Below are positions 18,715 to 28,838 of a stretch of 64,000 nt of DNA, piece by piece. This DNA comes from an alpha proteobacterium L41A (GTDB lineage Bacteria; Pseudomonadota; Alphaproteobacteria; Caulobacterales; Caulobacteraceae). How positions within the stretch are numbered: position 1 is the first letter of the stretch; each line of letters begins with the position of its first letter. Below the pieces are notes generated by a model. That model had not been told where the DNA came from, did not search any database, and saw only the letters and a program-made list of their open reading frames with translations. Made by a program: the position numbers and the translations under genes. The stretch is taken from positions 16,002 through 80,001 of the forward strand of contig AMYY01000014.1 in assembly GCA_000335735.1 (NCBI GenBank). The letters are read 5' to 3'.

Positions 18715-19128
18715 TTACCAGCGACGATCGTAGCGATAGTCGCGGTCGTAGCGATCATAGCGCGAGTCGTAACGGCGGCCGTCGTAGCGGTAGTCATAGC
18801 CCGAGCGGCTGCGGTCGATGCCGTGCTCGCGCTCCCAGTGACCCTGGTTACGGTAGCATCGGCCGCCGCGGTAATATTCGCAGCCCGAGCCGCGGTTCGA
18901 GGAGGCCACGGCTCCGACGGCCGCACCGGCCAAGGCGCCGCCGGCGATGTAGCGACCGTCCCCGTTGCCGTAGAGAGCGCCGGCCAAGCCGCCGACAGCC
19001 GCGCCGATTAGGGCGTTGCGGCTGGTATTGTCGCGATCGCGCGACTGGGCCGAGGCCGGGGCGGCCATCAGGCTCAGGGCCACGACGGGGGCGGCGGCGA
19101 CCGCAGTGATCTTCAGCAGCTTGGACAT
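18715..19128 (-). CDS. Glycine-zipper protein with Tyr/Arg/Asp-rich tail
   Basis: A 137-residue secreted protein. It has a signal peptide (residues 1-28, cleavage near PASAQS), then a glycine-zipper segment (about residues 38-74, GAAVGGLAGALYGN and GGALAGAAVGAVAS), then a CEYYRGGRCYRNQ loop. The last 40 residues are dominated by repeats of YDYRYD/SRYDRYD type. The glycine zipper suggests membrane insertion or self-assembly at the envelope, and the tail is highly charged and probably disordered. ATG 19128 was chosen for its signal peptide and the site aaggagaccgaa. It resembles the gene at 5553-5903 but has no sigma-T promoter that I can see. Confidence 0.82.
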   Translation of the reverse strand: MSKLLKITAVAAAPVVALSLMAAPASAQSRDRDNTSRNALIGAAVGGLAGALYGNGDGRYIAGGALAGAAVGAVASSNRGSGCEYYRGGRCYRNQGHWEREHGIDRSRSGYDYRYDGRRYDSRYDRYDRDYRYDRRW

Positions 19129-19288
19129 TTCGGTCTCCTTCATTCTCTGCCGATCTGCGTTTCCGGGGCTGGAAGGCATCCAGCGTTGAAGCCGTTCTAT
19201 CGCCGCCAGTTTGAACGACTCCGGAGGTCGGCATTCATTTTCGGTTCATTTGTCACAGAGAATTCGCGCGACGATCCATCGCCGCCGC

Positions 19289-19317
19289 TTGACGATGACA
19301 CTGCCTCTGCCTAACTC
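19289..19317 (+). promoter_or_regulatory. Housekeeping-type promoter of groESL
   Basis: TTGACG (19289-19294) and TAACTC (19312-19317) are separated by exactly 17 bases. The predicted transcription start falls just before or within the CIRCE element. A heat-shock sigma factor may use overlapping sequences; I could not separate the two. Confidence 0.6.
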
Positions 19318-19326
19318 CCGCTCGCG

Positions 19327-19353
19327 TTAGCACTCTCGCTGGTCGGCTGCCAA
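19327..19353 (+). promoter_or_regulatory. CIRCE-like HrcA operator of groESL (right arm degenerate)
   Basis: The left arm TTAGCACTC matches the CIRCE consensus perfectly. After 9 bases the right arm GGCTGCCAA keeps six of nine consensus positions. Placed at the predicted groESL start site, it should let HrcA repress the operon outside heat shock. Confidence 0.72.
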
Positions 19354-19426
19354 AACGGCGATCGCGAGAGCGCCGCACACCGTTTCAAAAACGCCCCGAT
19401 CCGGGGGTTTTACAGGGAGAAGTCCG

Positions 19427-19714
19427 ATGGCGTTCCGTCCGCTCGGCGACCGCGTGCTGGTCAAGCGCGTTGAAGAAGAATCCAAGACCAAGGGTGGCAT
19501 CATCATCCCCGACACCGCCAAGGAAAAGCCGCAGGAAGGCGAAGTCGTCTCCGTCGGCCCTGGCGCCCGCGACGACCAAGGCAAGGTCAATGCTCTTGAG
19601 CTGAAGGCTGGCGACCGCATCCTGTTCGGCAAGTGGTCGGGCACGGAAGTGAAGATCGACGGCGAAGACCTGATCATCATGAAGGAATCCGACGTCCTGG
19701 GCGTGCTGTCCTAA
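19427..19714 (+). CDS. groES: Co-chaperonin GroES
   Basis: The 95-residue co-chaperonin that caps GroEL and drives release of folded substrates. The N-terminal [16 protein letters not shown], the mobile-loop segment [16 protein letters not shown] and the C-terminal region [33 protein letters not shown] are all canonical. ATG 19427 is preceded by cagggagaagtccg. It is the first gene of the groESL operon, 53 bases before groEL, downstream of a 17-base-spaced promoter and a CIRCE-like operator. The remaining leader has no other gene. Confidence 0.98.
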   Translation: MAFRPLGDRVLVKRVEEESKTKGGIIIPDTAKEKPQEGEVVSVGPGARDDQGKVNALELKAGDRILFGKWSGTEVKIDGEDLIIMKESDVLGVLS

Positions 19715-19752
19715 GCACCCGACGTCCGACGTTCTTCAATCAATCCATATAG

Positions 19753-21414
<1,662 letters not shown>

Positions 21415-21442
21415 GTCCAAGCTAACCGACGCTGAAATGCAG

Positions 21443-21473
21443 AAGGGCGGGACCGCAAGGTCCCGCCCTTTTT
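21443..21473 (+). terminator. Intrinsic terminator of groESL
   Basis: A perfect 12-bp stem (aagggcgggacc with ggtcccgccctt), GCAA tetraloop and a T run, 29 bases after the groEL stop. Confidence 0.92.
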
Positions 21474-21515
21474 GTTTGCCTATCCTCTCTGCGAAGCGGG
21501 GAGGGTGTGGCTGTT

Positions 21516-22244
21516 TCAGAACTCCGAAATCGCGCCCGGCTTGCGGGACCGCGTCTTCAGCCACATCACGCCCAGGAGGTCCGAGACCGAGGCGCGCAGG
21601 CGGCCCCAGTTGGTGTATTTCGAGCGGCCGACCTCGCGGTGGCGGTGGTCCACGTCGAGGTACTGGTTCCTGAACCCCTCACGGATCATCAGGGCCGGCA
21701 GATAGCGGTGGATGTGATCGAAGTAGGGCAGGCGCAGGAAGACGTCGCGGCGGAAGGCCTTCAGCCCGCAGCCGGTGTCGTCGGCGTCGTCGCCCAGCAG
21801 TTTGCGGCGGATGCGGTTGGCCCAGATCGAGGCCTGGCGCTTGGCCTCGGTGTCCTGGCGCTTGGCGCGGCGACCGCCGACCAGGCCCACATTGCCGGGG
21901 GCGGCCAGAAGCGCATCGACCAGGCGGGGCGCATCGGCCGGCGGGTTCTGACCGTCGCCGTCCATCGTCACCACGACCGGCGCGCGCGCGGCCAGGACGC
22001 CGGTGCGAACCGCCCGGCTCTGGCCCGCGTTAGTGCCGTGGGCCAGGACGCGCAGCGCCGGCAGTTCGGCCATGGCGGCCTTCAGCTCGGCCAGGGTCGC
22101 GTCCCTGGACGCATCGTCCACGAAGATCATCTCGTACGAACGGCCGGCGAAGGCGGCGGCGATCTCGCGCGCCAGGGGCACGGCGGCGCCCGCCTCGTCA
22201 TGGACGGGAACGACGACGGAGATTTCGGGCGTTTCGGGGGTCAT
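21516..22244 (-). CDS. Family 2 glycosyltransferase (polyprenyl-phosphate sugar synthase type)
   Basis: A 242-residue GT2 enzyme of the dolichyl-phosphate mannose synthase/ArnC-like group, which load a sugar onto a polyprenyl phosphate at the inner membrane. The GT-A fold signatures VVVPVHDEAGAAVPLA, FVDDASRDATLAEL (first DD), VTMDGDGQNPP (DxD) and the C-terminal RHREVGRSKYTNWGRL are intact. Unlike ArnC it has no C-terminal membrane helices. It diverges from an ArnT-like transferase, the expected user of its product. The exact sugar cannot be read from sequence. ATG 22244 is the first plausible start. Confidence 0.87.
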   Translation of the reverse strand: MTPETPEISVVVPVHDEAGAAVPLAREIAAAFAGRSYEMIFVDDASRDATLAELKAAMAELPALRVLAHGTNAGQSRAVRTGVLAARAPVVVTMDGDGQNPPADAPRLVDALLAAPGNVGLVGGRRAKRQDTEAKRQASIWANRIRRKLLGDDADDTGCGLKAFRRDVFLRLPYFDHIHRYLPALMIREGFRNQYLDVDHRHREVGRSKYTNWGRLRASVSDLLGVMWLKTRSRKPGAISEF

Positions 22245-22320
22245 CGGCGCTCCATAGAGGATAACGAGAGCTTAGGGGAGACGGCTGACGCAGGCGTAGT
22301 CGCCGTGTAAGGAGTCTGGA

Positions 22321-24015
22321 ATGAAGACTTTCGATCTGGATGGCCGCATCGCCGGCTGGCGCGGGCCGGTTCTCGCGGCCCTGCTGACGTTAATCGCCGG
22401 GCTGCCGGGCCTGTTGCTGCTGCCGCCGCTGGATCGCGACGAGAGCCGGTTCGCCCAGGCCACGTCCCAGATGCTGGAAAGCGGCGACTATGTCGACATC
22501 CGCTATCAGGACGAGCCGCGCTGGAAGAAGCCGGTCGGCATCTACTGGATGCAGGCGATCGCCGTGGGCCTGACCTCAGATGTCGAGGACCGCGAAATCG
22601 CGCCCTATCGCATCCCGTCCCTGCTGGGCGCCATGATGGCGGCCTGGGCCGTGGCCTGGGCCGGCTCGGCCATGCTGGGCGGGCGGGTCGGCTTCTTCGG
22701 CGGGGCCATCATGGGGGCGACCTTCCTGCTGTCGACCGAGGCGGGGATCGCCAAGACCGACGCCATGCTGTGCGGCGCGACGACCCTGGCCATGGCGGCG
22801 TTGGCCCGCATCTATATGGCGACGAAGGCGGGCGAACGACCGATCCGGCTGCACAAGCTGTTGTTCTGGATCGGGATCGGTTTGTCGATCCTGATCAAGG
22901 GACCGATCGGGTTTCTGGTCGTGGCCCTGGCGATCATCGCCCTGTCCATCTGGGATCGAAACATCAAATGGCTGTATCGCCTCGGCTGGGGGTGGGGTCT
23001 GCCGCTGGTCGCCCTGATGGTCGGGCCGTGGGCCATCGCCATCACCATCGCCACCGACGGCGGTTTCTGGCGCGAGGCCATCGGTGGGGACCTGGCGCCC
23101 AAGATCGCCGGCGCGCACGAAAGCCATTCGGGCTTCCCCGGCATGTATCTGTTGCTGGCGCCCCTGCTGTTCTTCCCCTCGACCCTGCTGTTGCCCGCCG
23201 CCGTGTCGACGGGCTGGAGCCGACGCGCCGAGCCGGCGATCCGGTTCCTGGTCTGCTGGCTGGTTCCCGGCTGGCTGATGTTCGAACTGGCGCCGACCAA
23301 GCTGTGGCACTACACCCTGCCGACCTTTGGGGCGCTGGCCCTGTTGGCGGCCGCCGCCCTGGCCCAGCCCATCGGCAAGGTCTCGCGCATCACCGGCGCG
23401 GTCCTGGGCGCGTTCGCGGCTCTGCTGATCATCGGCATCACCGTCTATGGACTGACCGTCTATGGCACCTCGACGGCCCAGACCTGGGCGGCGCTGACGG
23501 TGGTCATGGCGCTGGCGGCGGGGGCGATGGGGGGCTTCCTTCTGCTGAACCGCGCGCCGGTCGCAGCGCTGGTCGCCTCGCTAGCCTTCGGGATCGTGGC
23601 GCACGCGGCCCTGTCGGGCACGATCCGCCAGCTGCGGCCCCTGGCCATCGCGCCCCAGCTTGAAAAGGCGCTGGAGGCGGCGGACCTGCACCCGCGTCAG
23701 GGGCGCACGCCGGGGCCGGTGGCGATCACCGGCTTCCATGAACCCAGCTTCGTCTTCCTGACAGGGCGCGACACCGACCTGACCGACGCCCAGGGCGCGG
23801 CCGAGGCCCTGGCCGAGGGGCGGCCCGCCATTGTCGAGGGACGCGATGCCGAAGCCTTCCGTGCGGCCGCGGCGCGTCTGGGCGTGTCGGGTCGCGCGGT
23901 CGGGACGGTCAACGGCTACAACTATTCGGCGGGCGATCCGGTCAGCCTGACCGTCTATGCGCCGCCGCCCCGAAACGGGAATGGGAACGGTAACGCCGCA
24001 GCGGGAGCCGAGTGA
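22321..24015 (+). CDS. ArnT-like family 39 glycosyltransferase
   Basis: A 564-residue multi-helix inner-membrane transferase of the GT39/ArnT type. It moves a sugar from a polyprenyl-phosphate donor to lipid A, another glycan or protein on the periplasmic side. The periplasmic loop after helix 1 holds the signature DRDESRFAQATSQMLESGDY and PRWKKPVGIYWMQA, matching the ArnT acidic pair and KP-x4-W region. About ten to twelve helices follow, then a periplasmic C-terminal domain from about residue 450. ATG 22321 follows taaggagtctgga. Its stop overlaps the next gene by TGATG, although that gene encodes an unrelated enzyme. Confidence 0.85.
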   Translation: MKTFDLDGRIAGWRGPVLAALLTLIAGLPGLLLLPPLDRDESRFAQATSQMLESGDYVDIRYQDEPRWKKPVGIYWMQAIAVGLTSDVEDREIAPYRIPSLLGAMMAAWAVAWAGSAMLGGRVGFFGGAIMGATFLLSTEAGIAKTDAMLCGATTLAMAALARIYMATKAGERPIRLHKLLFWIGIGLSILIKGPIGFLVVALAIIALSIWDRNIKWLYRLGWGWGLPLVALMVGPWAIAITIATDGGFWREAIGGDLAPKIAGAHESHSGFPGMYLLLAPLLFFPSTLLLPAAVSTGWSRRAEPAIRFLVCWLVPGWLMFELAPTKLWHYTLPTFGALALLAAAALAQPIGKVSRITGAVLGAFAALLIIGITVYGLTVYGTSTAQTWAALTVVMALAAGAMGGFLLLNRAPVAALVASLAFGIVAHAALSGTIRQLRPLAIAPQLEKALEAADLHPRQGRTPGPVAITGFHEPSFVFLTGRDTDLTDAQGAAEALAEGRPAIVEGRDAEAFRAAAARLGVSGRAVGTVNGYNYSAGDPVSLTVYAPPPRNGNGNGNAAAGAE

Positions 24016-24929
24016 TGGGCCGCTTCATCCAGATCGTCGAAGTCGGGCCACGCGATGGCTTGCAAAACGAAAAGGCGGTGCTTGAGCCCGCCGTCCGCGC
24101 CGATCTGGTGCGACGGCTTGAGCAGGCGGGGGCGAAACGGATCGAGGCCGTCTCCTTCGTCCATCCCAAATATGTGCCGCAGATGGCCGGCGCCGAGGAG
24201 GTCATGGCCGCCCTGCCGCACGAGGCAGGGCGCAGCCGCATCGGCCTGGTGTTGAACGGCAAGGGCTATGACCGGGCGCTGGCGACCGGGGTGGACGAGG
24301 TCAATGTCTCGGTCGCCGCCACCGACGGCTTCGGCCTGAAGAACCAGGGCTTGGCGGTGAAGGATCAACTGGCCATGCTGGGCGAGATCGTCGCCCGCCG
24401 GCACAACGCCGAGGCCAGCGAGGGCGCGCCGTCGCTGTCGGCCATGATCTCCTGCGTCTGGGGCTGTCCGTTCGACGGCGAGGTTTCCATCGATCAGGTC
24501 TCGGACATGGTCGGCGCCATCGCCGAGATGGGCGTCGGCGAAATCGGGCTGGCCGACACCATCGGCGCGGGCGATCCCTGGGCGGTGACGAAAAAGGTCG
24601 AGGCGGCCAGGGCGGCCGCGCCCGACGCGACCCTGCGCCTGCACTTCCACGACACCCGCAACACCGGCCTGGCCAACGCCTATGCCGGCGTCGAGGCGGG
24701 GATCGACGTGCTGGACGCCTCGGTCGGCGGCATCGGCGGCTGTCCGTTCGCGCCGGGCGCCACGGGAAACATCGCCACTGAGGATCTGGTCTATATACTG
24801 GTGCGCGGCGGGTTCGAGACCGGCTATGACCTGGACGCCCTGATCGCGACGGCGCGCTGGATCGGTGAGGCCATCGGCCGGCCGGCGCCGTCGGCGCTCA
24901 GCCGGGCTGGCGGATTTCCCAAGCGCTGA
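24015..24929 (+). CDS. mvaB: Hydroxymethylglutaryl-CoA lyase
   Basis: A 304-residue lyase splitting HMG-CoA into acetyl-CoA and acetoacetate, the last step of leucine breakdown. It has the TIM-barrel signatures EVGPRDGLQNEK (catalytic Arg and Asp), SVAATDGFGLKNQG, SCVWGCPFDGEV, HFHDTRNTGLANAY (metal-binding histidines) and GGIGGCPFAPGATGN with the catalytic-loop cysteine. All are intact and the length is typical. The start is ATG 24015, fixed by the one-base overlap with the preceding stop; GTG 24012 is the alternative. The rest of the leucine pathway is not in the window. Confidence 0.94.
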   Translation: MGRFIQIVEVGPRDGLQNEKAVLEPAVRADLVRRLEQAGAKRIEAVSFVHPKYVPQMAGAEEVMAALPHEAGRSRIGLVLNGKGYDRALATGVDEVNVSVAATDGFGLKNQGLAVKDQLAMLGEIVARRHNAEASEGAPSLSAMISCVWGCPFDGEVSIDQVSDMVGAIAEMGVGEIGLADTIGAGDPWAVTKKVEAARAAAPDATLRLHFHDTRNTGLANAYAGVEAGIDVLDASVGGIGGCPFAPGATGNIATEDLVYILVRGGFETGYDLDALIATARWIGEAIGRPAPSALSRAGGFPKR

Positions 24930-25012
24930 ACGCTTGTGGCGGCGTTTCGCAAACGGCGCTAAATCAGGGTGAACAGGCGTAGCCGTTGGACCGGCTGCGA
25001 AGAGGACCGTCC

Positions 25013-25438
25013 ATGCTGCTTGCCATTCCGCTGCTGCTGATCCCGGTGGTGCTCTACAATATCGTGGTGCTGTTCGGCGCGCCGAGCGGGGCGGGGATGG
25101 TGCAGGCGGATGTGCTGCTGCGCGATCCGCTGTTCTCGATCACCATGACCTCGGGCGCGCAATGGACGATCGGGTCCGGCGACTTGATCCTGTTTCTCGG
25201 CTTGATCCTGCTGTTCTTTGAGCTGGTGAAGTCCACCTCCAGCCAGCGGGTCGCCATCATCAATCACGCCCTGTCGATGATCCTGTTCATCGGCGTGCTG
25301 GTGGAGTTCCTGCTGCTGCCGGGTTTCGCGACCTCGACCTTCTTTCTGATCGTGATCATGATCCTGCTGGACGTCCTGGCCGGCTTCATCGTGACCATCA
25401 TCGCGTCGCGCAAGGATTTCGATTTCGGCGGGGCATGA
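25013..25438 (+). CDS. Small integral membrane protein of unknown function
   Basis: A 141-residue, strongly hydrophobic protein with four predicted helices: residues 2-21, 53-71, 83-101 and 106-131. A periplasmic loop of about 30 residues follows the first helix. The C terminus is short and charged (SRKDFDFGGA). I recognise no domain family with confidence; its layout matches conserved hypothetical inner-membrane proteins. ATG 25013 was chosen because gaggaccgtcc precedes it and the first helix follows directly. Confidence 0.75.
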   Translation: MLLAIPLLLIPVVLYNIVVLFGAPSGAGMVQADVLLRDPLFSITMTSGAQWTIGSGDLILFLGLILLFFELVKSTSSQRVAIINHALSMILFIGVLVEFLLLPGFATSTFFLIVIMILLDVLAGFIVTIIASRKDFDFGGA

Positions 25439-25448
25439 GCCAAACGGC

Positions 25449-25513
25449 CTCAAGTCGCGCAAAGCGCGGTAGGCCCCAAGAAACATGCGCTCAAGCAGCG
25501 CGAAGCGCGGTAG
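25449..25513. repeat. Pair of 24-bp imperfect direct repeats
   Basis: Two copies, 25449-25472 and 25490-25513, agree at 21 of 24 positions (shared core aagcgcggtag) and start 41 bases apart. They lie in the 223-base gap between the membrane protein and the gene ending at 25662. Function unknown. Confidence 0.5.
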
Positions 25514-25515
25514 CG

Positions 25516-25593
25516 CTACGAAAATGCCGTGAAGATCAGGGCGACGACGGCGACGTCGAAGGCTTTGGCGGCGAGGGCGAAGACGGCGGGCAT
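25516..25593 (-). CDS. Candidate 25-residue single-helix membrane microprotein
   Basis: An ATG-to-TAG frame of 25 codons on the minus strand, encoding one hydrophobic helix (AVFALAAKAFDVAVVALIFTAF) with a central Lys and Asp. A weak ggac lies six bases before the ATG. The size and shape fit small membrane proteins, but a frame this short can arise by chance in GC-rich DNA. It lies downstream of, and on the same strand as, the gene at 25662-26015. Only sequence reading supports it. Confidence 0.28.
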   Translation of the reverse strand: MPAVFALAAKAFDVAVVALIFTAFS

Positions 25594-25661
25594 GGGCGGG
25601 TCCGGCTGAGAGCGTTCTGCCCCGCCCCCAGCAAACCCCGTGCCGCCCGGGCGGCGTCAGC

Positions 25662-26015
25662 TCAGATTTCGGTCTTGGCGGTCTTGCCCGTCTTTGGACG
25701 ACGCTCGGCCGCGCCCGAATATTCGGCTCCGAGGTAGGCGGAGCGGGCCGCATCCAGAACCGGCGGGCCGCCGCGCAGGCCCCGTTTCTGGCCGCTCTGG
25801 CCCATCTGCTGGGCCACGAAGGCGGCGGCGCCGGGCTCGGGCGTCGGCAGGACGGCAGCTCTTGCCGGGGCCGGTTGGGGCTCGACGATCTCAGGCGCAT
25901 CGACGGGGACCAGGGCGCGCGAGGCGGATCGGGCGCGCCGCTCGCGCTCGCGGCGTTCGCCTTCGCGGCGATCCACCCGGTCCGGTCCGCCGACGGCCTG
26001 GATCCGGTCGGTCAT
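25662..26015 (-). CDS. Hypothetical protein coupled to phaR
   Basis: A 117-residue, highly charged protein with no signal peptide or membrane helix. The N terminus is Arg/Glu-rich (residues 14-30), the middle is Pro/Ala-rich, and the C-terminal part (AAFVAQQMGQSGQKRGLRGG) looks more ordered. I recognise no family. Its ATG overlaps the phaR stop by four bases (ATGA), which argues for real expression and translational coupling to the polyhydroxyalkanoate regulator. A role in that pathway is plausible but only from context. Confidence 0.65.
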   Translation of the reverse strand: MTDRIQAVGGPDRVDRREGERRERERRARSASRALVPVDAPEIVEPQPAPARAAVLPTPEPGAAAFVAQQMGQSGQKRGLRGGPPVLDAARSAYLGAEYSGAAERRPKTGKTAKTEI

Positions 26016-26671
26016 TTGCTCTTGCCGCCCGCCAGCTTTTCGATCTGACGGCGCATCTCGTCCATCTGGCGACGCATCTCGTCCAAGGCGTCAGGCGCCT
26101 CTGGCGGCGGGGCCGGCTCGGCCTTGTCATCGGACGCGGCGGGCGTGGGTTCGGCGCGGGGATAGGTGAAGGCCGGGAACATCTGCATGGCGCGCTCGAA
26201 CATCGCCATATTGGCGCGCGCGGCGTCCTCCATCAGGGTCGCGCCTGCGCCGGTTCCGAAGGCGCGGCCCATCTGACTGGCGAACTGTTCCTGCTGGCGA
26301 CCGAAGTTGGCCAACGACATCTCCAGATAGGAGGGCAGGACGCCCTGCATCTGACCGCCGTAAAAGCCGATCAGCTGACGCAGGAACTGAACCGGCAACA
26401 ACGCCTCGCCCCGGCTCTCTTCCTCGAAAATGATCTGGGTCAGGATCTGGCGGGTCAGATCGTCGTTGGTCTTGGCGTCATAGACGACGAACTCGGTTCC
26501 CTCGCGCACCATGGTCGCCAGGTCTTCCAGCGTCACATAGGCGCTGGTCCGCGTGTTGTAGAGCCTGCGGTTCGCGTACTTCTTGATGACGACCTGAGCG
26601 CTGTCGCCGGTCTTTCCAACCTTGGTCTTTTCGTCAGCCACGCTTGTTCTCGCGATGTTGCAACGCGTCAC
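26012..26671 (-). CDS. phaR: Polyhydroxyalkanoate synthesis regulator PhaR
   Basis: A roughly 219-residue repressor that senses PHA granules and controls phasin and PHA genes. The N-terminal DNA-binding domain is clear (VIKKYANRRLYNTRTSAYVT, about residues 28-47). The granule-sensing accumulation domain follows (FEEESRGEALLPVQFLRQLI to about residue 120). The C-terminal 40 residues form a short heptad coil (DEMRRQMDEMRRQIEKL). GTG 26671 has cggaggata just before it, a strong but close ribosome binding site; GTG 26641 is an alternative start. It is followed by a coupled hypothetical gene. Confidence 0.92.
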   Translation of the reverse strand: MTRCNIARTSVADEKTKVGKTGDSAQVVIKKYANRRLYNTRTSAYVTLEDLATMVREGTEFVVYDAKTNDDLTRQILTQIIFEEESRGEALLPVQFLRQLIGFYGGQMQGVLPSYLEMSLANFGRQQEQFASQMGRAFGTGAGATLMEDAARANMAMFERAMQMFPAFTYPRAEPTPAASDDKAEPAPPPEAPDALDEMRRQMDEMRRQIEKLAGGKSK

Positions 26672-26743
26672 TATCCTCCGTTGCGACGCGATGCGCCAGA
26701 GGGTGCGCCAAAGGGGGCGAAACCGCCGGGAACGGACGATCGA

Positions 26744-27457
26744 TCAGTGGCTCATCGCCGGGGCCAGCACGACGCCGACCAGTACGGCCGTCCAGTGAAC
26801 CGTCGCGCCGGTGACGACGAAGCCGTGCCAGATGGCGCGGCGGAACTTCACGCGCGGGCTGATGAAGACGAAGACCCCGGCGGTGTAGATCAGGCCGCCG
26901 ATGACCAGCAGGGCCAGGGCGATCGGATGCACCGTCTCGACCATCGGCTTCAGGGCCGCGACCGCCAGCCAGCCAAAGACGACATAGACGCCGCTCCAAA
27001 ACTTGTCCGAGATGCGCGGCGCGAACAGCTTCACGCCGGCGCCGAGGAAGGCCAGGGTCCAGATCAGGGTGGTGAAGCCGATGGCCCACAGACCTTCGAA
27101 CCGTTGGGTCGTGAAGGGGGTGTAGCTGCCGGCGATCATCAGGAAGATCGCCGCCTCGTCCAGTCGCCGCAGCACCGGCCGCGCGGCGCAGGGGTTGGTC
27201 CAGTTGTAGATGGTCGAGGCCGTCAGCATGCCGACGAGGCACAGGGCGTAGATGGCGGTCGCCATCACGCCGCCGATCCCCGCATAGACCCCAGCCAGAC
27301 CCGCCAGGATGATGCCGCCGACCGCCGCCAGCATCAGGCCGACGACGTGAACCCACAGATCCGCCAGCTTTTCCGCGCGCGTCGGATAGTGCTCGATCAT
27401 GTCCAGCTCGTCCGGCGTGCAGACGTGGGTGACAAGACGTTTCAGCGTGCGCAGCAT
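26744..27457 (-). CDS. Hemolysin III/PAQR-family membrane protein
   Basis: A 237-residue seven-helix protein of the HlyIII/PAQR family. The family signatures are visible: an early conserved loop with S-T-I-Y (LTASTIYNW), GSYTPF after helix 3, and the last-helix WHGFVVTGATVHW with its paired histidines, which bind metal in eukaryotic relatives. Bacterial members affect membrane lipid homeostasis and are not proven haemolysins. The first conserved site reads YNW where YH is usual, so one metal ligand may be missing. ATG 27457 follows ggaaggtcc. It lies 72 bases upstream of phaR on the same strand. Confidence 0.88.
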   Translation of the reverse strand: MLRTLKRLVTHVCTPDELDMIEHYPTRAEKLADLWVHVVGLMLAAVGGIILAGLAGVYAGIGGVMATAIYALCLVGMLTASTIYNWTNPCAARPVLRRLDEAAIFLMIAGSYTPFTTQRFEGLWAIGFTTLIWTLAFLGAGVKLFAPRISDKFWSGVYVVFGWLAVAALKPMVETVHPIALALLVIGGLIYTAGVFVFISPRVKFRRAIWHGFVVTGATVHWTAVLVGVVLAPAMSH

Positions 27458-27563
27458 GGACCTTCCAATCCGTCGATCGCCTCTATCGTTCCGCGACAAT
27501 GCGCCGACAGGGTGACGATTGGCTGAATCGCGCCCTGTCCATGTCGTCGCAGGTGACGAACGC

Positions 27564-27578
27564 GCTGCAATGCGGCAA
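27564..27578 (+). promoter_or_regulatory. Possible PhaR-binding site upstream of the thiolase gene
   Basis: gctgcaatgcggcaa: two TGC/GCA-rich half-sites resembling the CTGC-N3/4-GCAG type boxes bound by PhaR in other proteobacteria. It lies 39 bases before the thiolase ATG, near the phaR gene. The match is imperfect. Confidence 0.3.
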
Positions 27579-27617
27579 AACGGTCACGCCGAGTTATTCT
27601 CCAAAGAGTGAAATCCC

Positions 27618-28793
<1,176 letters not shown>

Positions 28794-28808
28794 TCCCCTG
28801 AGAAGAAA

Positions 28809-28832
28809 AGGGGCGAGGTCTCCCTCGCCCCT
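28809..28832. terminator. Bidirectional terminator between phaA and the M28 peptidase gene
   Basis: A perfect 10-bp stem (aggggcgagg with cctcgcccct) and a TCTC loop. The T tract is better on the minus strand (ccccttttcttct), so it mainly ends the M28 peptidase transcript. Confidence 0.82.
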
Positions 28833-28838
28833 CAAATC

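Noticed and set aside
19129..19260. Sigma-T promoter for the second glycine-zipper gene
   Set aside because: Only TGAAC-like sequence is present, with no CGTT at the right distance.
27470..27500. GGAAC upstream of the hemolysin III gene as a sigma-T promoter
   Set aside because: The -10 position reads GGAT or GATT rather than CGTT.
25640..27526. A 628-codon plus-strand frame across the phaR and hemolysin III genes
   Set aside because: It lies opposite clearly recognisable genes (PhaR and PAQR motifs) and encodes low-complexity Arg/Gly/Ala sequence.
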